Below, in pieces: positions 1-11,036 of a stretch of 64,000 nt of DNA. The notes beneath the pieces were generated by a model that saw nothing but the letters and a program-made list of their open reading frames with translations, did no database searches and had not been told where the DNA came from. The DNA is taken from NCBI GenBank assembly GCA_021234155.1, contig JAJEKV010000001.1:1-64000 (forward strand), in the 5' to 3' direction. This DNA is from Isoetes taiwanensis. Lineage: Eukaryota; Streptophyta; Lycopodiopsida; Isoetales; Isoetaceae. The translations under genes and the position numbers were made by a program. The number at the start of each line of letters is the position of its first letter. Position 1 is the stretch's first letter.

Positions 1-489
1 AGGGTCCGTGTTCAACACCTACCCACGCCGTCACGCGTCCCCGCCGACCGACAGGGAGAGGGCTCCCAAAACGTGAAACTTGTGGGTTGCCGTGTTCTAG
101 AAGGGTTCAGCGCTTTGGGGCCGAGACTTGGTCTCAAGCGTAACTTGGGACCGGGCCGAGAAGCCGCAGCCGGAGAATAATGCGAGCAAGGGGAACTCGA
201 ATGAGCGAAGCTTGGGCATGTCCTCCGGATGTGGCAAGTAGAAGCCTGCTTTTGTAGTGCTGGCAAGACATTCATAAATTGCTAATTAATGCATTGTACG
301 AAAAATAAATTTGATTTTTTGCCACCGGATTCCTAATCCATCTCCACAGCCCAATTCTTTGAAATTTTCGGAGAAGGTCCAGGGCCGTTGGGGCTAAGGT
401 CAAAGGAATGGAGTTTGTGGGATCGTTGTATTTGGGGGTTGACCTTGTCACGGACGTATATACTTGGTCTAAGATTGCATTGAGAATAT

Positions 490-575
490 AAGCATCATAA
501 CTATTAGAATGAAGATAAATGATTACAAGTAAAAAGCATCATAACTATTAGGAATGAAGATAAATGATTACGTAA
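490..575. repeat. tandem duplication, ~44 bp unit x2
   Basis: The unit AGCATCATAACTATTAG..GAAGATAAATGATTAC occurs twice head to tail (about 491-532 and 535-575). The second copy differs by a one-base insertion. It is a local duplication without visible coding content. Confidence 0.85.
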
Positions 576-661
576 GCAAAAGACTAGTGCTTGTGATGAT
601 GGTTGTTTTTGTGTATCAAGGCATATGGATAGAGAGAATGCCCCTTGTTCAAGCGGATCAA

Positions 662-938
662 GCTCCCTAAAGCTATTTGACATGGATGGTATAATTAACT
701 TGTAATGAACTGAATTCAGGGCAAAGTAACTTCCTGGGAGTTTAGGGTCCCAAACTGGCGCCAACACCCCCACTCCATGTCAAGATATCTGGCCAAGAAA
801 GGTTCCACCGTCGACAAGGAGAGGGCTCCTCAAACGAAACCCCCGCGGACTCTGCCGATTCTAGAAGGGTTTTTGTTTTGGTTTTTTCGCTCCCCAAAGC
901 TATTTGACATGGATGGCATAACCAAGTTGTAATGAACT
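662..938. repeat. direct repeat pair of ~50 bp (662-711 and 889-938)
   Basis: Both copies contain GCTCCC(T/C)(A/C)AAAGC followed by TATTTGACATGGATGG and TTGTAATGAACTG. They differ at a few positions. They lie about 227 bp apart in the same orientation, beside another weakly repeated block, so the first kilobase appears to be two diverged copies of one repeat. Confidence 0.75.
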
Positions 939-1961
939 GGTTTTGTTTCTCGTAAACAATTGTACCTTGATGAAAGATCGCTTTCCAAGTGGAAATTTTT
1001 TAATGTGTCCAAGACCGCCTTTGTTGCCCCCGGTCAAAGACTCGCCTTTTTCGATGCACACTTTTTAGTTATGCATTTTATTGCATTTATGGTTCATAAA
1101 TTCGTAGTTAATGTATGGCATGGAATTAAATTATGGTTTTTGGTCAGCTGGCTTCCATGGTCATCACTAAATATAAGAAAAATTTCCAAAATTTTCTGAT
1201 AAGGTCCAGACCCGTTGGGGTTAGAACGGTCCCGGCAGCCGTTGTTGGGCAAGCATGACCGCACCCTTCCCAAGTCAAACAAGGCGCAGGGACTTTGAAT
1301 GGCCACCTCAAGAGGGGAGAGTCCCGCCCCCGTGAGACGGACCCAAAAACGCTTCGAGGCTTTGCCCCGCACCGCCCGGGACTCAGATATGCTAATGAAC
1401 ACCCCTCAAGCTCGTTCCCCTATATATCCGACCCGTTGAATCCCTCCGCTCAAGGATCCAAACCAACAGACCAAAAAAATCCAAGATCGGTCCGGGAGAA
1501 TCCCCGTCAAACCGCATGCCTCTGAGGACCGCCCCTCAGAACAGGCGATTCGACTTCGCTCATACAATTTTCGCTGGTAGTAATAGAATCCGGAATGTGA
1601 TTGACTGCATGCATGCCTCAGGACTGTTCAAATAAGCCTAGAGACAAACTTTAATGAGCATCACATTAAAAAAAACATGCAAAAAATAACGCCGCTATAA
1701 CAAAATGTTACGGACGCCGCCCATGCGACGAAGACCGTATTTATATCGTGATTTATACATGGATTTGAAATAACGGGTCGCCGCGACGCCGCCCGACGCC
1801 TTTTTTGATTTTGAACCGCCGGCTTTTTTTTCGAACTTCTTTTTGCCCTACTTCTTCGAGGTTCTTGGGCGATCCATGGGCGCTTAGTACCCTCGATCTA
1901 CTCCGCAGCAACTATTCTAAGTTAGTATATATTTTTTATATTGAATAGGTTTTTGGATTGA

Positions 1962-2577
1962 ATGGTGCATGCCCAACCTTCCTCTTTTTTTGGTTTCCTT
2001 TCCTTCCTCTTCTTCTTTGTTCTTGATTTTTTTCTTCCCATTCTTCTATGCCTCATTCATTCTTCCTCCTTCTTTCTTCCTATGCTTCATTTCTTCCTCA
2101 TTCTTCCTCATGCTTCATTTCTTCCATGCTTCATTCTTTCCTCATTCTTTTCTTCCCATATTTTCTTCTTTCTCATTTCTTTTCTCATTCTTTTCATTCT
2201 TTTTTCTTCCTCATGCTTTCATTCTTTATTCCTCACTCTTTTCTCATTCTTCCTCATTCTTTCTCATTTCTTTCTTTTCATTTCTTTTTCTCATGCTTTC
2301 TCATTTCTTTCCTCATGCTTTCTCATTTGTTTCTCATTTCCATTATTTCTCATGTTTTTCATTCTTCATTCTTTCCCCCCTTCCCTCATTTCTTTCTTCT
2401 CTGTTTTCCTTATTCTTCATTTTTTTTCATTTCTTATTCTTCATTCTTTTTAATTTCATTTCTTCATTCTTCATTTGTTTCTTATTCTTCACATTTCTTC
2501 CTCACTTTCCATTCGATCCTTTTCTTTCCCTTCCCTTATTTCTTCCTTCCATTCTATTCCCTTCCCTTCTCTTATTT
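1962..2577. repeat. polypyrimidine low-complexity tract
   Basis: The plus strand is almost pure C/T with scattered A, dominated by TTCTTCCTCATTC-like words for over 600 bp. Three overlapping open frames (up to 220 codons) are composition artefacts rich in Phe, Ser, Leu and His. The tract resumes after the inserted fold-back element (3130-3305), so both were probably one block. Such tracts can adopt triplex structures. Confidence 0.85.
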
Positions 2578-3129
2578 CCCATTAGAGGTAATTTGAGATC
2601 TCCTTTTGTCCCCATAAGAATCCTCCAATAGAATGAGTACTCTACATCAAACCGCAATTAATGCGGCATTAACACAACTTCATTGCTGCCCGTTTTCCCT
2701 ATAACTTTTGATCTACCCATGAAAATGCTGCGGCGTTTGTTGCATTAGATGCAGAATGAAAAGATCTTTCAAGTGATATATGGTTATGATGTATTTCAAT
2801 ACAAGCCATATGTGTTAACCTTAAAAAATATGGGTTTTTGCTCTTTTCTTATATATTTACATCCCAAAAGATATAACAATGGGTTGTCATTAGAAAGATC
2901 TTGAGGAGACGAATCCATTGCCACAAATAGTGTTCGAATGGGAATTTTTGATCAAAAGTTATAGTAGAAAATGACAACAAAGTTAGTTGAACTGCATTAA
3001 TTCTGTTCACGCCACATAATAATTTGGAATAAAACACTGAGCTCTTCTCTTATTGGACAGTTTAAAAGCTGATCGGCTTTTTAAGCAATTTAATGGGACA
3101 AAATGAGATCTCAAATTACCTCTAATGTC
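2578..3129. mobile_element. fold-back (MITE-like) element inserted in the pyrimidine tract
   Basis: The ends form an inverted repeat. CATTAGAGGTAATTTGAGAT at 2580 is matched by the complement of the right end at 3129, with about 33 of 37 terminal bases identical. The inverted similarity continues inward for most of each ~250 bp arm, for example CTATAACTTTTGATC, AATTAATGC and AAGATCTTTC in both arms. The element is non-coding. Both flanks read TCTTATTT, compatible with an 8-10 bp target duplication. The flank is low-complexity, so the exact length is uncertain. Size and structure suit a MULE-type fold-back MITE; the superfamily is an inference. Confidence 0.8.
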
Positions 3130-3305
3130 TTATTTTTCTTCATTCTTTCTTGTTTCTTCTCTTATTTCTTCTCTATTCTATCCTTATTTCTTCCCTTCTA
3201 TTCTCTTATTTCTTTCTCTTATTTTATTTCTATCTCTTGTTTTCCTATCCCCCTTTTTTCCTTTCTTTCTTCTTGATCTTTTCTTCTTGTTCTTATTCTT
3301 CTAAT
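3130..3305. repeat. second half of the polypyrimidine tract
   Basis: TTCTT/CTTATTTCTTCC words continue immediately after the right end of the fold-back element, matching the tract before 2577. No protein is supported; the 78-codon frame over it is low-complexity. Confidence 0.75.
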
Positions 3306-3440
3306 GCTTTGTTATACATTGTGGCTTTCTATTACGATTTGGACCCGATGCGGGATCTTGTACATCGTCCTTCTTTTGGTAAGTAGTTGATCGTGACTTG
3401 CATTTTATTTTTATAGTTTTAAGTAGGTTAAAAAATTGAT

Positions 3441-3830
3441 GGAGTGGCTTGTTCAAGGGCACGGCCTGGCTCCACCTAGAGTGGGGAGGACCATGTACCC
3501 GGGTTCAAGTCCCTTTCACTACAATCATAAATGTTTCCTAGGTTAATGAGTGGCTTGTTCAAGGGCACCTGGTCAGCTCCACCTAGAGTGGAGAGGACCA
3601 CGCACGGGTTCAAGTCCACTTCCAGTTCCACTTGTTATTTTTAGGTTTAAAATAAAATTGTAGTGGCTTTGTTCAAGGGCACGGCCGGCTCCACCTTGCG
3701 CGGGAGAGGACCAGGTGTCGGGTCCAAGTCCACTTTTCTTCTCATTCTTAGGTAGATGTGGCTCTGGCAAGGGACATGGTCTGGCTCCAATTGCGAAAGT
3801 GGGGAGGACCCAGTGTTCGGCCTTAGTTCA
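3441..3830 (+). repeat. four-copy tandem array of a tRNA/SINE-like unit
   Basis: A ~110 bp unit is repeated at about 3443, 3549, 3662 and 3757. Each starts GTGGCTTGTTCAAGGGCAC (or a variant) and carries GGCTCCACC and GGGGAGGACCA. Copies 1 and 2 contain GGTTCAAGTCC (3502-3512 and 3607-3617), a match to the RNA polymerase III B box. Copy 3 has GGTCCAAGTCC and copy 4 is more decayed. The start of each unit resembles an A box. Tandem tRNA-derived SINE heads are the likeliest explanation. No cloverleaf of a functional tRNA was found. Confidence 0.65.
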
Positions 3831-3839
3831 CGCTTATTG

Positions 3840-4430
3840 TCGATTTTAGCTAGAGGTAGCTAGGGCTAGGTTAAGTTAAAGACTGGATGATTCCCTTCAC
3901 ACGTGCTAGTTAAAAAAAATAGGTTAGGCTAACTTAATGTAGTACTAATTAGCACTAAAAGCTTTGGTAAAAAATAACTTAACTAATTAACTAAATTATT
4001 TCTAACATGTCTAGTTAAGTTAGCCAAAGGCATAAAAATTATATGTACAATTAACTAAACTTAAAGTGACCTCTATAGTGCTAATTTCTAATTTAGTTAA
4101 TTTTTAGTTAATTTTGCTAACTAATCCCTAACAAGGTGCGAAGATAAGTTTAGGTAGTGTTTTGGTTAAAAAGTTAAATTTTGGGACTATCCGCTAACTA
4201 ATTAACTAGTAATCTTAATGTAAATTGACCGTGGGTCCGAATACCCTAATCTAACCTATTTAGTTTTTCTTGTTTCTTCTTATTTTTTTCTTGCTTTTGG
4301 TGAGGATCGGATAAGGTATTAGTAAGCCATAGGGAGTGTTATAAGTAATGATTATATGGTGCGCATACATGTTTGATATTGTAGAGTATTATGTTGCATT
4401 TACTTTGTGCATGCTTGGCTTTTGTATTCA
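3840..4430. other. AT-rich region with TAGTTAA-type words, no gene
   Basis: The sequence is dominated by repeats of CTAGTTAA, TTAACTAA and TTAGTTAATTTTT on both strands, followed by another short pyrimidine run near 4262-4300. No coding signal was found. It may be a decayed MITE cluster. Confidence 0.5.
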
Positions 4431-4439
4431 TTATTTTGT

Positions 4440-5350
4440 TTTGTTTGTAGGCATAAAATGGCCTCGGTAAGACAGAGATGCTTTAGTGAAATTAGGTGCA
4501 TCCTCATCAATCAAATATCGCCTGATCGAATTTAACGACATATGCAAACCGATGATCGAATTAACCGCTTTGTAGCATGGAGTTGAGAAAGAATGTCGGC
4601 CTCGGAATTATGTGGGAGGTGGTGAGCATGAGTCCGAGTTGGAAGATATGATGAGAAAGAACTTAAAGTCTTGGGTTTAATCCCCGAGCGAGAATTGAGG
4701 ATGCTACTGAAAAGTATAAAGTGCCACTTATGAGCCCCTATCTTTGAGGCATATGTGGGACGATGGGCTAATTGCATGGCGAAGTGCAAAGGTCCGGACG
4801 AAAAGATCACAAGATGGCCGATGGGCCTCAATGATGAAGCGAGGTGAAGGAGTTAGATAGTCTTATCCATGGTGGGAGCTCTATTGGTCTGAGGGGCTGA
4901 TTATCATTACATGCTCCGCGATAAATGTGTGCTACATTTTTATTGACAAGATTCCCCCGCGGGATCTCAGAACGCTCTAAAGTGCATTGGTAGTAAACAA
5001 GACGCGCGGATATACCAAATCGGATCTTGGGAACCCTGTACTTTAATCAAGATGACTATTATATTGGCATTGTGTGGAGAGGCCAAGATAGAGTTGCATC
5101 ATGGTTGTTGGTGACGACAAGTATATCCGTTTCAAGAGCCCAAGTCGGCATTGGCCACACCCCTTGGACTTGCCCACGAGGTCTTTTGTGGAGATGAGCC
5201 ACAGGGGACCAATGGTAGTGGGTAAAAAAAGCTAGGGTGTCTAAAAAATGCCCTTACATTATGTATAATGTAGGGCATGTAGGCACCCCGTTTTTGTTAT
5301 TTTTTGAATTTTAGTTAGTTGGGATATGTAATGATTAGGAGTAGCCCGTC
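4440..5350. other. possible coding relic, unrecognised
   Basis: Short open stretches occur on both strands (for example minus 4532-4831), but no family could be recognised and stops interrupt every frame. Base composition is more balanced than the flanking AT-rich DNA and a TTTGTAG splice-acceptor-like sequence precedes it, so it may be exon debris of the relic that becomes clearer at 5557-6830. Confidence 0.3.
5233..5291. repeat. short hairpin
   Basis: ATGCCCTTACATTA and TAATGTAGGGCAT at 5248-5278 form a near-perfect stem around a very short loop. Outer GGGTGTCT / AGGCACCC bases extend the pairing. It is a small palindrome of unknown role, perhaps a miniature element remnant. Confidence 0.6.
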
Positions 5351-5556
5351 GGCAATTCAAAAATTATGAGTGGCGGTGGCAACCAGAAAGCGGACCTTCA
5401 TTGCAATTTTTCGGAGGGAGATTGAAGTGTTTCTGTTTAGGAAAAAATTTGCCGCCCGTTCCAATTTTTTGTGTTTGTGAGTGATCAACGGTAATTGATT
5501 CATTTGTAACTATTCTTCTTCCTCGAAATCCTTGCCCAAATCCAAGCAATGGGCCT

Positions 5557-6830
5557 TTGCCTCGGAAGTCACCCGGATTAAACAAAAATTTGAAAATAGC
5601 CGATTCTAGCAAGAAAGCCGAAAAAACAAGAGGAAGGTTCAAACTTCGAGGAACCGGGCAAAAAAGAAGACTTATTTGTGAAGAACCCATTGTTGTGGAG
5701 GCAAAGCATGTAAGATGTGTCAATGCGGATGAAATTTTTCCAGATTTACAACAGATAATGGACCGGCGTTGGGGCCCAAAAGACATCACGAGGGGTTCAA
5801 AGAATCTAGCGTGAAGCGAGTGGGCGAGAACTTCTACAAACATTATGAAATTGTTTTGGTAAGCGGGGAGGTCACAAATCGCCATGTACACGAGTACTTT
5901 GCTCGTGCATTTGCCCTTCAATTGTGAGTAAAAAAGTAGATTGGGATACTTTTAAAGTTTTGGCCAAAGATTTGGCGAGAGGGAGGGGCAAAAGAATCTG
6001 CTATTACAGAAGAAATTGGGACCTCTAAATCCACATCCAAGGTTCCTAAATTTCAGCAAGGATTTTACCCTAAGGAAGAGCTTGAATTTGCAGAAACTCT
6101 GTTGCAGCAGTGTCATGGAGAGTTAATTAGCAGCACATCCAAGGTTGAAGAACTGAAAATTCAGCAGACAGAATTACGTGACAATATAAATAAGATTTCA
6201 GGAAGAAAGGATGCACATGAAGAGGACCTAGCACAGATACAAGAAGACATCAATAGTGTTCTCGACGACGCTAAGCAGAATAAGAGAGACATCAAGACTG
6301 CGGCAGGAGGTTGACCTTTTGATGAGGGATAGAACCGGGGAAGGAAGAAATGTGAAGAGAATTCGGGGAGCCATTGGAGAAAGCCATTTGGGAGAAGGAG
6401 TTATGTGAAAAGAGGATTGCAGAACCTGAGGAGGCTCACAAAGTTCAGTTTGAGTGCTGCAGATGGCTTGATGATATGCATAAGTACATGATGCATTCTG
6501 CAGCGATTCTCCTTCAGCCCAAAACAAGCTTAGTGATCTCTCCAGCTGAAGAAAAATTCATATCTGTGCATGGATGTGTGTTTTGCAGTAATGGCTTTGC
6601 TAATAATGAACCTATCCTAGTTGCTCCATGCGAGCATTCATTTCATATCTTCTGTTTCTCATATTCTATTTTACGCTAGACTATCACGCCCAAGAGCATG
6701 CAAATGGGGCGATAACATTTCAAAGACCTTGAGTGTGTACAACCTGGAGGTAGCGGTATTTCATGATTTATGTTCAATTTGTCGCACCCGGGATTCTTGC
6801 AATGTAGAATCCATTTACATGTAGAATTCA
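5557..6830 (+). pseudogene. remnant with coiled coil and RING-like zinc finger
   Basis: The plus strand holds collinear coding pieces in shifting frames. A basic Lys/Arg-rich segment (5557-5814) is followed by an acidic/Gln-rich coiled coil (6102-6314 and 6374-6500). A cysteine/histidine cluster follows at about 6560-6660, reading CVFCSNGF..NEPILVAPCEHSFH..C, which resembles the first half of a RING or related zinc finger. Frameshifts separate the pieces and the second half of the finger was not found. The architecture suggests a ubiquitin-ligase-like or DNA-repair-like protein, but no named family is claimed. It lies upstream of the FCP1-like domain at 17.4 kb on the same strand. Confidence 0.5.
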
Positions 6831-7136
6831 TTTACATGTAGATTGCTGACTTAAGGTTTTGCTCACAAACATGTAGGAGTGTCTTGGTTATTTTATACTT
6901 ATAGTTCCTTGGCTTGCATGTCATACATATTTGTGTTTCTTACATACATGTTGTACATTCACAATGTAGGGTCCTAAATGTAGAACTTAAATACATAAAA
7001 TTAGGAGTTGTGTACTGAGTTTTGTGGCAGAACATTTAGAGGTATTTTATGTAATGTCTGATGTGTACATGTGCATACATTGGAGCACATTCATGTACCG
7101 ATGGTTTTTTCTACGCCCGATTTGGGTTGGGCTCCC

Positions 7137-7416
7137 ATGGAAACCTCCCCAACTTTCCCTGGAAACCTCCCCAATTTTCCGTGGAAACCTCCCCACCTTT
7201 CCTTGGAAACCTCCCCAATTTTCCGGGGAAACCTCCCCAATTTTCAGGAAACCTCCCCAATTTTCCATGGAAACCTCCCCAACTTTCTCCATAATAGAAA
7301 GCGGGGGAGGTTTCGTGAAAGGTGGGGAGGTTTCAGGAAAGGTGGGGAGGTTTCCATGGAAAGGTGGGGAGGTTTCAATAAAGAGGGGAGGTTTCAGGAA
7401 AAATGGGGGAGGTTTC

Positions 7417-7453
<37 letters not shown>
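7137..7453. repeat. inverted arrays of AAACCTCCCC / GGGGAGGTTT, then poly(A)
   Basis: Seven copies of a ~22-25 bp unit containing GGAAACCTCCCCAA occupy 7137-7285. They are followed by six copies of the opposite orientation (GGGGAGGTTTC) at 7300-7415, then about 35 consecutive A. The two halves can fold on each other, and the right half is G-rich enough for quadruplex formation. Open frames across it are artefacts. Related blocks recur at 7568-7612 and 11037-11185. Confidence 0.85.
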
Positions 7454-7458
<5 letters not shown>

Positions 7459-7635
7459 TAAATTTGCACGAAGACCAAGACTAGCTCCGTGCATCTCGTT
7501 CGTCGTGCATCTCGTTCGTCGTGCGTTGCCAACATTAATGACTATTTTTTATTTTTTTTAAATATTTTATGGAAACCTCCCCAACTTTCCAAAGAAACTA
7601 GGGGAGGTTTCCACAAAATGTTATAAAATTTGAAA

Positions 7636-7790
7636 GTGAGCTATTTCTTGAAGCAAATGGTCTATTTGAGTTCTTCTTTCATCAAGTGAGCTATTTCTTG
7701 AAGCAAAGTGAGCTATTCCTTGAAGCAAATCATCGTTTTGAGTTCTTCTTTCATCAAGTGAGCTATTTCTTGAAGCAAATCGTCTCTTTG
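7636..7790. repeat. tandem repeat GTGAGCTATTTCTTGAAGCAAA x4
   Basis: Copies begin at about 7636, 7686, 7708 and 7757. Three are followed by a TTTGAGTTCTTCTTTCATCAA-like spacer, and the third copy lacks it. Just upstream, GTGCATCTCGTTCGTC is duplicated at about 7490-7525, and at 7568-7612 a GGAAACCTCCCC..GGGGAGGTTTCC palindrome repeats the motif of the larger array. Confidence 0.8.
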
Positions 7791-7799
7791 AGTGATTCC

Positions 7800-9371
7800 C
7801 ATCGACTATTTCATCTTTCGTTCCTATGTCCTACACTACATCATCTATGATAGTGCTATTCTATGTGGCACCCTATATGCGATGACAAGTGTTAATGTGA
7901 TGGTATACCTTTTTTTGTTAACAGGATGCAATGCTAATAATATTTATAACAACAAACGTACATCAAAATATGTCTTGCCAAGCACAAGGCCACATATGTC
8001 AGGCATAAAAAATCAATGAGCCCGATGTCTGATATGACGAAGACACAAAGCATATAACAAAGCAATAGCACAAGAAATAACAATTCGCTCCTTGGGTACC
8101 GCGAAGTCAACCTGGAGCCAATCTTCTCCTTCTCCAACCTAGCAAAAATGAATATACGATAAAGTTAAATGGCGAATTCTTAAACCTAATTAGATGGTTA
8201 TTCGTTCTACCTGAAGCGCTCTCCCACCCTCATCTCGACGGGGAGCCAAGAAGAGAGCATCTGCCAACGTGCGCATCATCAAAGCCACGTGCACACCACA
8301 ACTATCCGAATCCCGCTGACGTGGCGCATCCATATCACGAATGAAGAGGGGGGCGCAACCCCCTCTCACATCCTCAGGTGCTCCTCTAATCTGCATGTAA
8401 AGCCTATACATCCTCAGGTGCTCCTCTAATGCATGTAAAGCCTATACATCCTCAGGTGCTCCTCTAATCTGCATCTAATCTGCATGTGACGCAAGATCCA
8501 CCGTGGCTCCCAAATCAATCACACCAGGCTCACATGCGCCACTAACTGCTGCTCCAACTACTACTCCATCTCTCTGTGTAAATCCTCAACTTTGCCATGC
8601 ATGTCTCGTGTGGAGCCTCTCCCTCCTCTGCATCAATATGGCCATCCGCGGGCCAAGAGTCTACTACTGGGTCTCCGTAAAACGAGCCTCTGCATCCCTC
8701 GCGTCACCATTCTGCACTAGAGCTTTGAATACGGTCCGGCTATCCTTTGTGAGCCCCACGTGGGTATCTCGAGCTAACTCTGAGGAGAGTACACCCTCGT
8801 GTTCCTCTCCCACTTTCCCCGACTTTGTCTCTGTATCCTCAGACCGCATTTTAGCCAATGGCTATCCTTTGGCGGACAAGATACTACGGCCTAAGCGCAC
8901 TCGCCTGCCCTTGAGCTCGGCGCCTCTCCCTCTCCTCTCACGTGCAACCTCATCCTCAAAATTCGTGGTGTCCTGGCGTGCTGCGGCCACGAGCAACCCA
9001 AGGAACCTCGGGATGCTTGGTCTTACGGTGCTCACAAGCACCATTCAACAAAGGACCCATATAACCCTCTCCGCGGTGAGGTCGTGCACACAAAACCACC
9101 TATCCTCTCGCTCGTTGGCAACCCGGGGATGGTTGTCAACAACCCGTCTGATCCTCCAACATCCATGGAGCACATCCCTAAATTAATAAACTTGAGTCCT
9201 AAGTCTATGTACCTAACATTATAGTCTAGAAAATATATGCATGACGAACTCTAAGATCCTAGGTACACGACACTTACCCGTCAGGCGCAAAGGTCCTAAT
9301 CTGTGGTGCGTGTGGTGGTGGTGGCATGACACCCTCGGCCTCTCGAGGTACGTCCTCCCTATCCATACCTA
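7800..9371 (-). pseudogene. Ulp1/C48-type cysteine protease gene remnant
   Basis: On the minus strand, 8215-8410 encodes RQRDSDSCGVHVALMMR. This resembles the catalytic-cysteine region of Ulp1/SENP (C48) peptidases, where the conserved Gln and the Cys of D(S/C)CG sit in this arrangement. The exon ends CTTCAG|GTAGAA, and an acceptor TTTTTGCTAG is seen about 75 bp downstream. A GTAAGTG donor near 9280 and a TTAATTTAG acceptor near 9188 bound an upstream exon. Residues around 8664-9044 are Arg/Glu-rich without a recognised domain. Frames break and no His/Asp part of the catalytic site was located. Ulp1-like genes are often carried by MULE and CACTA transposons, so a transposon origin is possible. 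Confidence 0.6.
8369..8486. repeat. tandem repeat of ~41 bp x3
   Basis: The unit ATCCTCAGGTGCTCCTCTAAT..GCATGTAAAGCCTATAC occurs at 8369, 8410 and 8449, the last truncated and followed by a duplicated CTAATCTGCAT. It lies at the upstream edge of the protease-like exon. Confidence 0.85.
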
Positions 9372-9379
9372 AGGTAAGC

Positions 9380-11030
9380 CATAAGAAGAAGAAGCATTAG
9401 CATTGTAGAATATTAGCGAATACTAAACGAAGTAGCATAATTAAACACAAAATCATAGGTTTTTACCAAGTTGTCAACTATGATTTTAGAACTATCATGG
9501 TAAACGATAAAGATAGTTTAAATTCTTCAAGCATCAATTTGCATTCATGAATTCGGGATAAACTAGTACTTTAGATCTTTGTTTCGACAAAAATACAAAA
9601 AGAGAGAAAGAATGACAATACCCCATTGGAAAAAAAAAAAACACTATTCATTTGCGGTTATTCGAACTTGTGGAAGCACTATTCATTTGGGATTGAGAAT
9701 AAACACTACTCATTAGGGATTGCGGAAAACACTATTCATTTGGGATTAGGAATGAACACTATTCATTAGGATTGCAAAAATCATACTAGCAAAAGATAAC
9801 TATTCACAAAATTTACAAGAATGGATAATTTCCCTTTGTATTGCAACTTTGGAAAACAAAATAGGTAATTCCTGTGTATAACAAATTTTGGACAAAACAA
9901 ATCCCTGTTTACAGCATTTTCATGTGGGAAAGTTTCTTGAAATTAAAAATGCCTTTTTACAGACCAGTGTATTTCCACTGTTTCCAGCTATAAAATAATC
10001 TTCAAACAAAATCTGCTCTCTCATTTTTTAAGAAAAAAATAGTAGTAGATAAGATTATTTTACCTTTTAAAAAGGCAAACTTACAACAGGAGAACTTCGA
10101 AATAAACAATGATGATTCAAGATCTTCTACATCTTCTTGGTTTTTTCTTTTAAATCTTGAGCTTGTGCCTTGAATCACCTTGACCAGTTACTCACGCATA
10201 TTCAAACTTGAATCAAAGATGCAGCGAGAAACAAAAATTGTATTAGGAAATATTATACGGCGGTCAATAAGCCATGTTTCTGGAAGCTGGATCACCAAAA
10301 AAAAATCCGTGTCACGAATTTGCTGCCGAAATTTGTGCAAAACTAGAGTTGCATCTACATGAAGGTTTTTGTGAAGACCCAAATGAAAGCAAACAATGGG
10401 CAACAAAATGGGAAACCCCCGTAGTGCGTGTTGCTTGAGAACTCGCTTGGGTTTTCGTGAAGACAAATGAAAGAAAACGGCGGCGGTGGCAAAATGGGAG
10501 ACCACGTGGGTACGTTTTGCTTGAGAACTTTGTTGCTTCGAACACCTTTCAAATCCTTGCTGCTTAGAAAGCTTCCACGCGAACCGGTTTTTTTTGTAGA
10601 AAGCTTCCGCGAATCGGTTCAAACCTCTTGCAAGCTTCACGAGAACCGACTTTTGGACTAGAAGCGGATGGATGGGAGGCCGGATGGGTCTATTTGGAGG
10701 CGGGATGTTCCTGGATTCCTTCCCTCTATTTGGATTCTATGGGTTTGATCAGCAAAAAAATGGACACCCACGAAATCAGGCGCTAGTATCCAAGAACAAT
10801 CGGAAAAACAAACAACAGTAGAAGATTGGAAGTGCTCTTCAAAATCGGCCTCATCCGATCTGTGCGCTCCTCCTCTAGCTTCAAGAATGTAATGAAAAGG
10901 AAAACATGCAACAAAAATAGAGCGCATACGAAAAAGAGGAAAAGAATTAATTGTAGGCGGCTCACATTAATTTTAGGTTATTATGAATGGTGTTATCAGG
11001 TAGATCAAAAAATATCATAAATAATAATAG
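9380..11030. other. AT-rich non-coding region with two short tandem repeats
   Basis: No gene was recognised. At 9648-9790 a ~30 bp unit around AACACTATTCATTTGGGATT is repeated four to five times with decay. At 10372-10535 a ~85 bp unit starting GTGAAGAC.CAAATGAAAG..AAA and ending TTGCTTGAGAAC is duplicated. At 10560-10650 a CGCGAA(C/T)CGGTT motif recurs. Open frames of 60-150 codons over 10188-10965 look accidental. Confidence 0.55.
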
Positions 11031-11036
11031 ATTTGT

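Larger units (their letters stand above)
1..1960. other. repeat-derived intergenic region, no gene recognised
   Basis: No reading frame here resembles a known protein. The stretch is built from short related blocks. About 70 bp at 45-115 resembles 810-880 (both contain GGAGAGGGCTCC and TTCTAGAAGGGTT). The block at 358-396 resembles 1184-1222 (shared AAGGTCCAG..CCGTTGGGG core). From about 1700 to 1830 the base composition becomes CG-rich, with GACGCCGCC-type runs. This looks like decayed dispersed repeats rather than a gene. Confidence 0.5.

Noticed and set aside
1962-2631. Three overlapping Phe/Ser/Leu-rich ORFs up to 220 codons
   Set aside because: They follow directly from a C/T-rich low-complexity tract; three frames are open at once and none has a domain.
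3441-3830. Functional tRNA genes
   Set aside because: B-box matches are present, but no seven-base acceptor stem or anticodon arm can be drawn in any unit.
5364-5921. 185-codon minus-strand ORF
   Set aside because: The plus strand over the same DNA is collinear with the coiled-coil remnant; the minus frame has no recognisable content and looks like a shadow.
7024-7484. ORFs of 137-145 codons with PPQFSGET-like repeats
   Set aside because: They are translations of the inverted CCTCCCC array and end in the poly(A)/poly-Lys run.
8503-9186. 227-codon plus-strand ORF, the longest in the window
   Set aside because: It lies opposite the spliced minus-strand protease-like remnant, is Ser/Thr/Pro-rich as expected for an antisense frame, and has no family signal.
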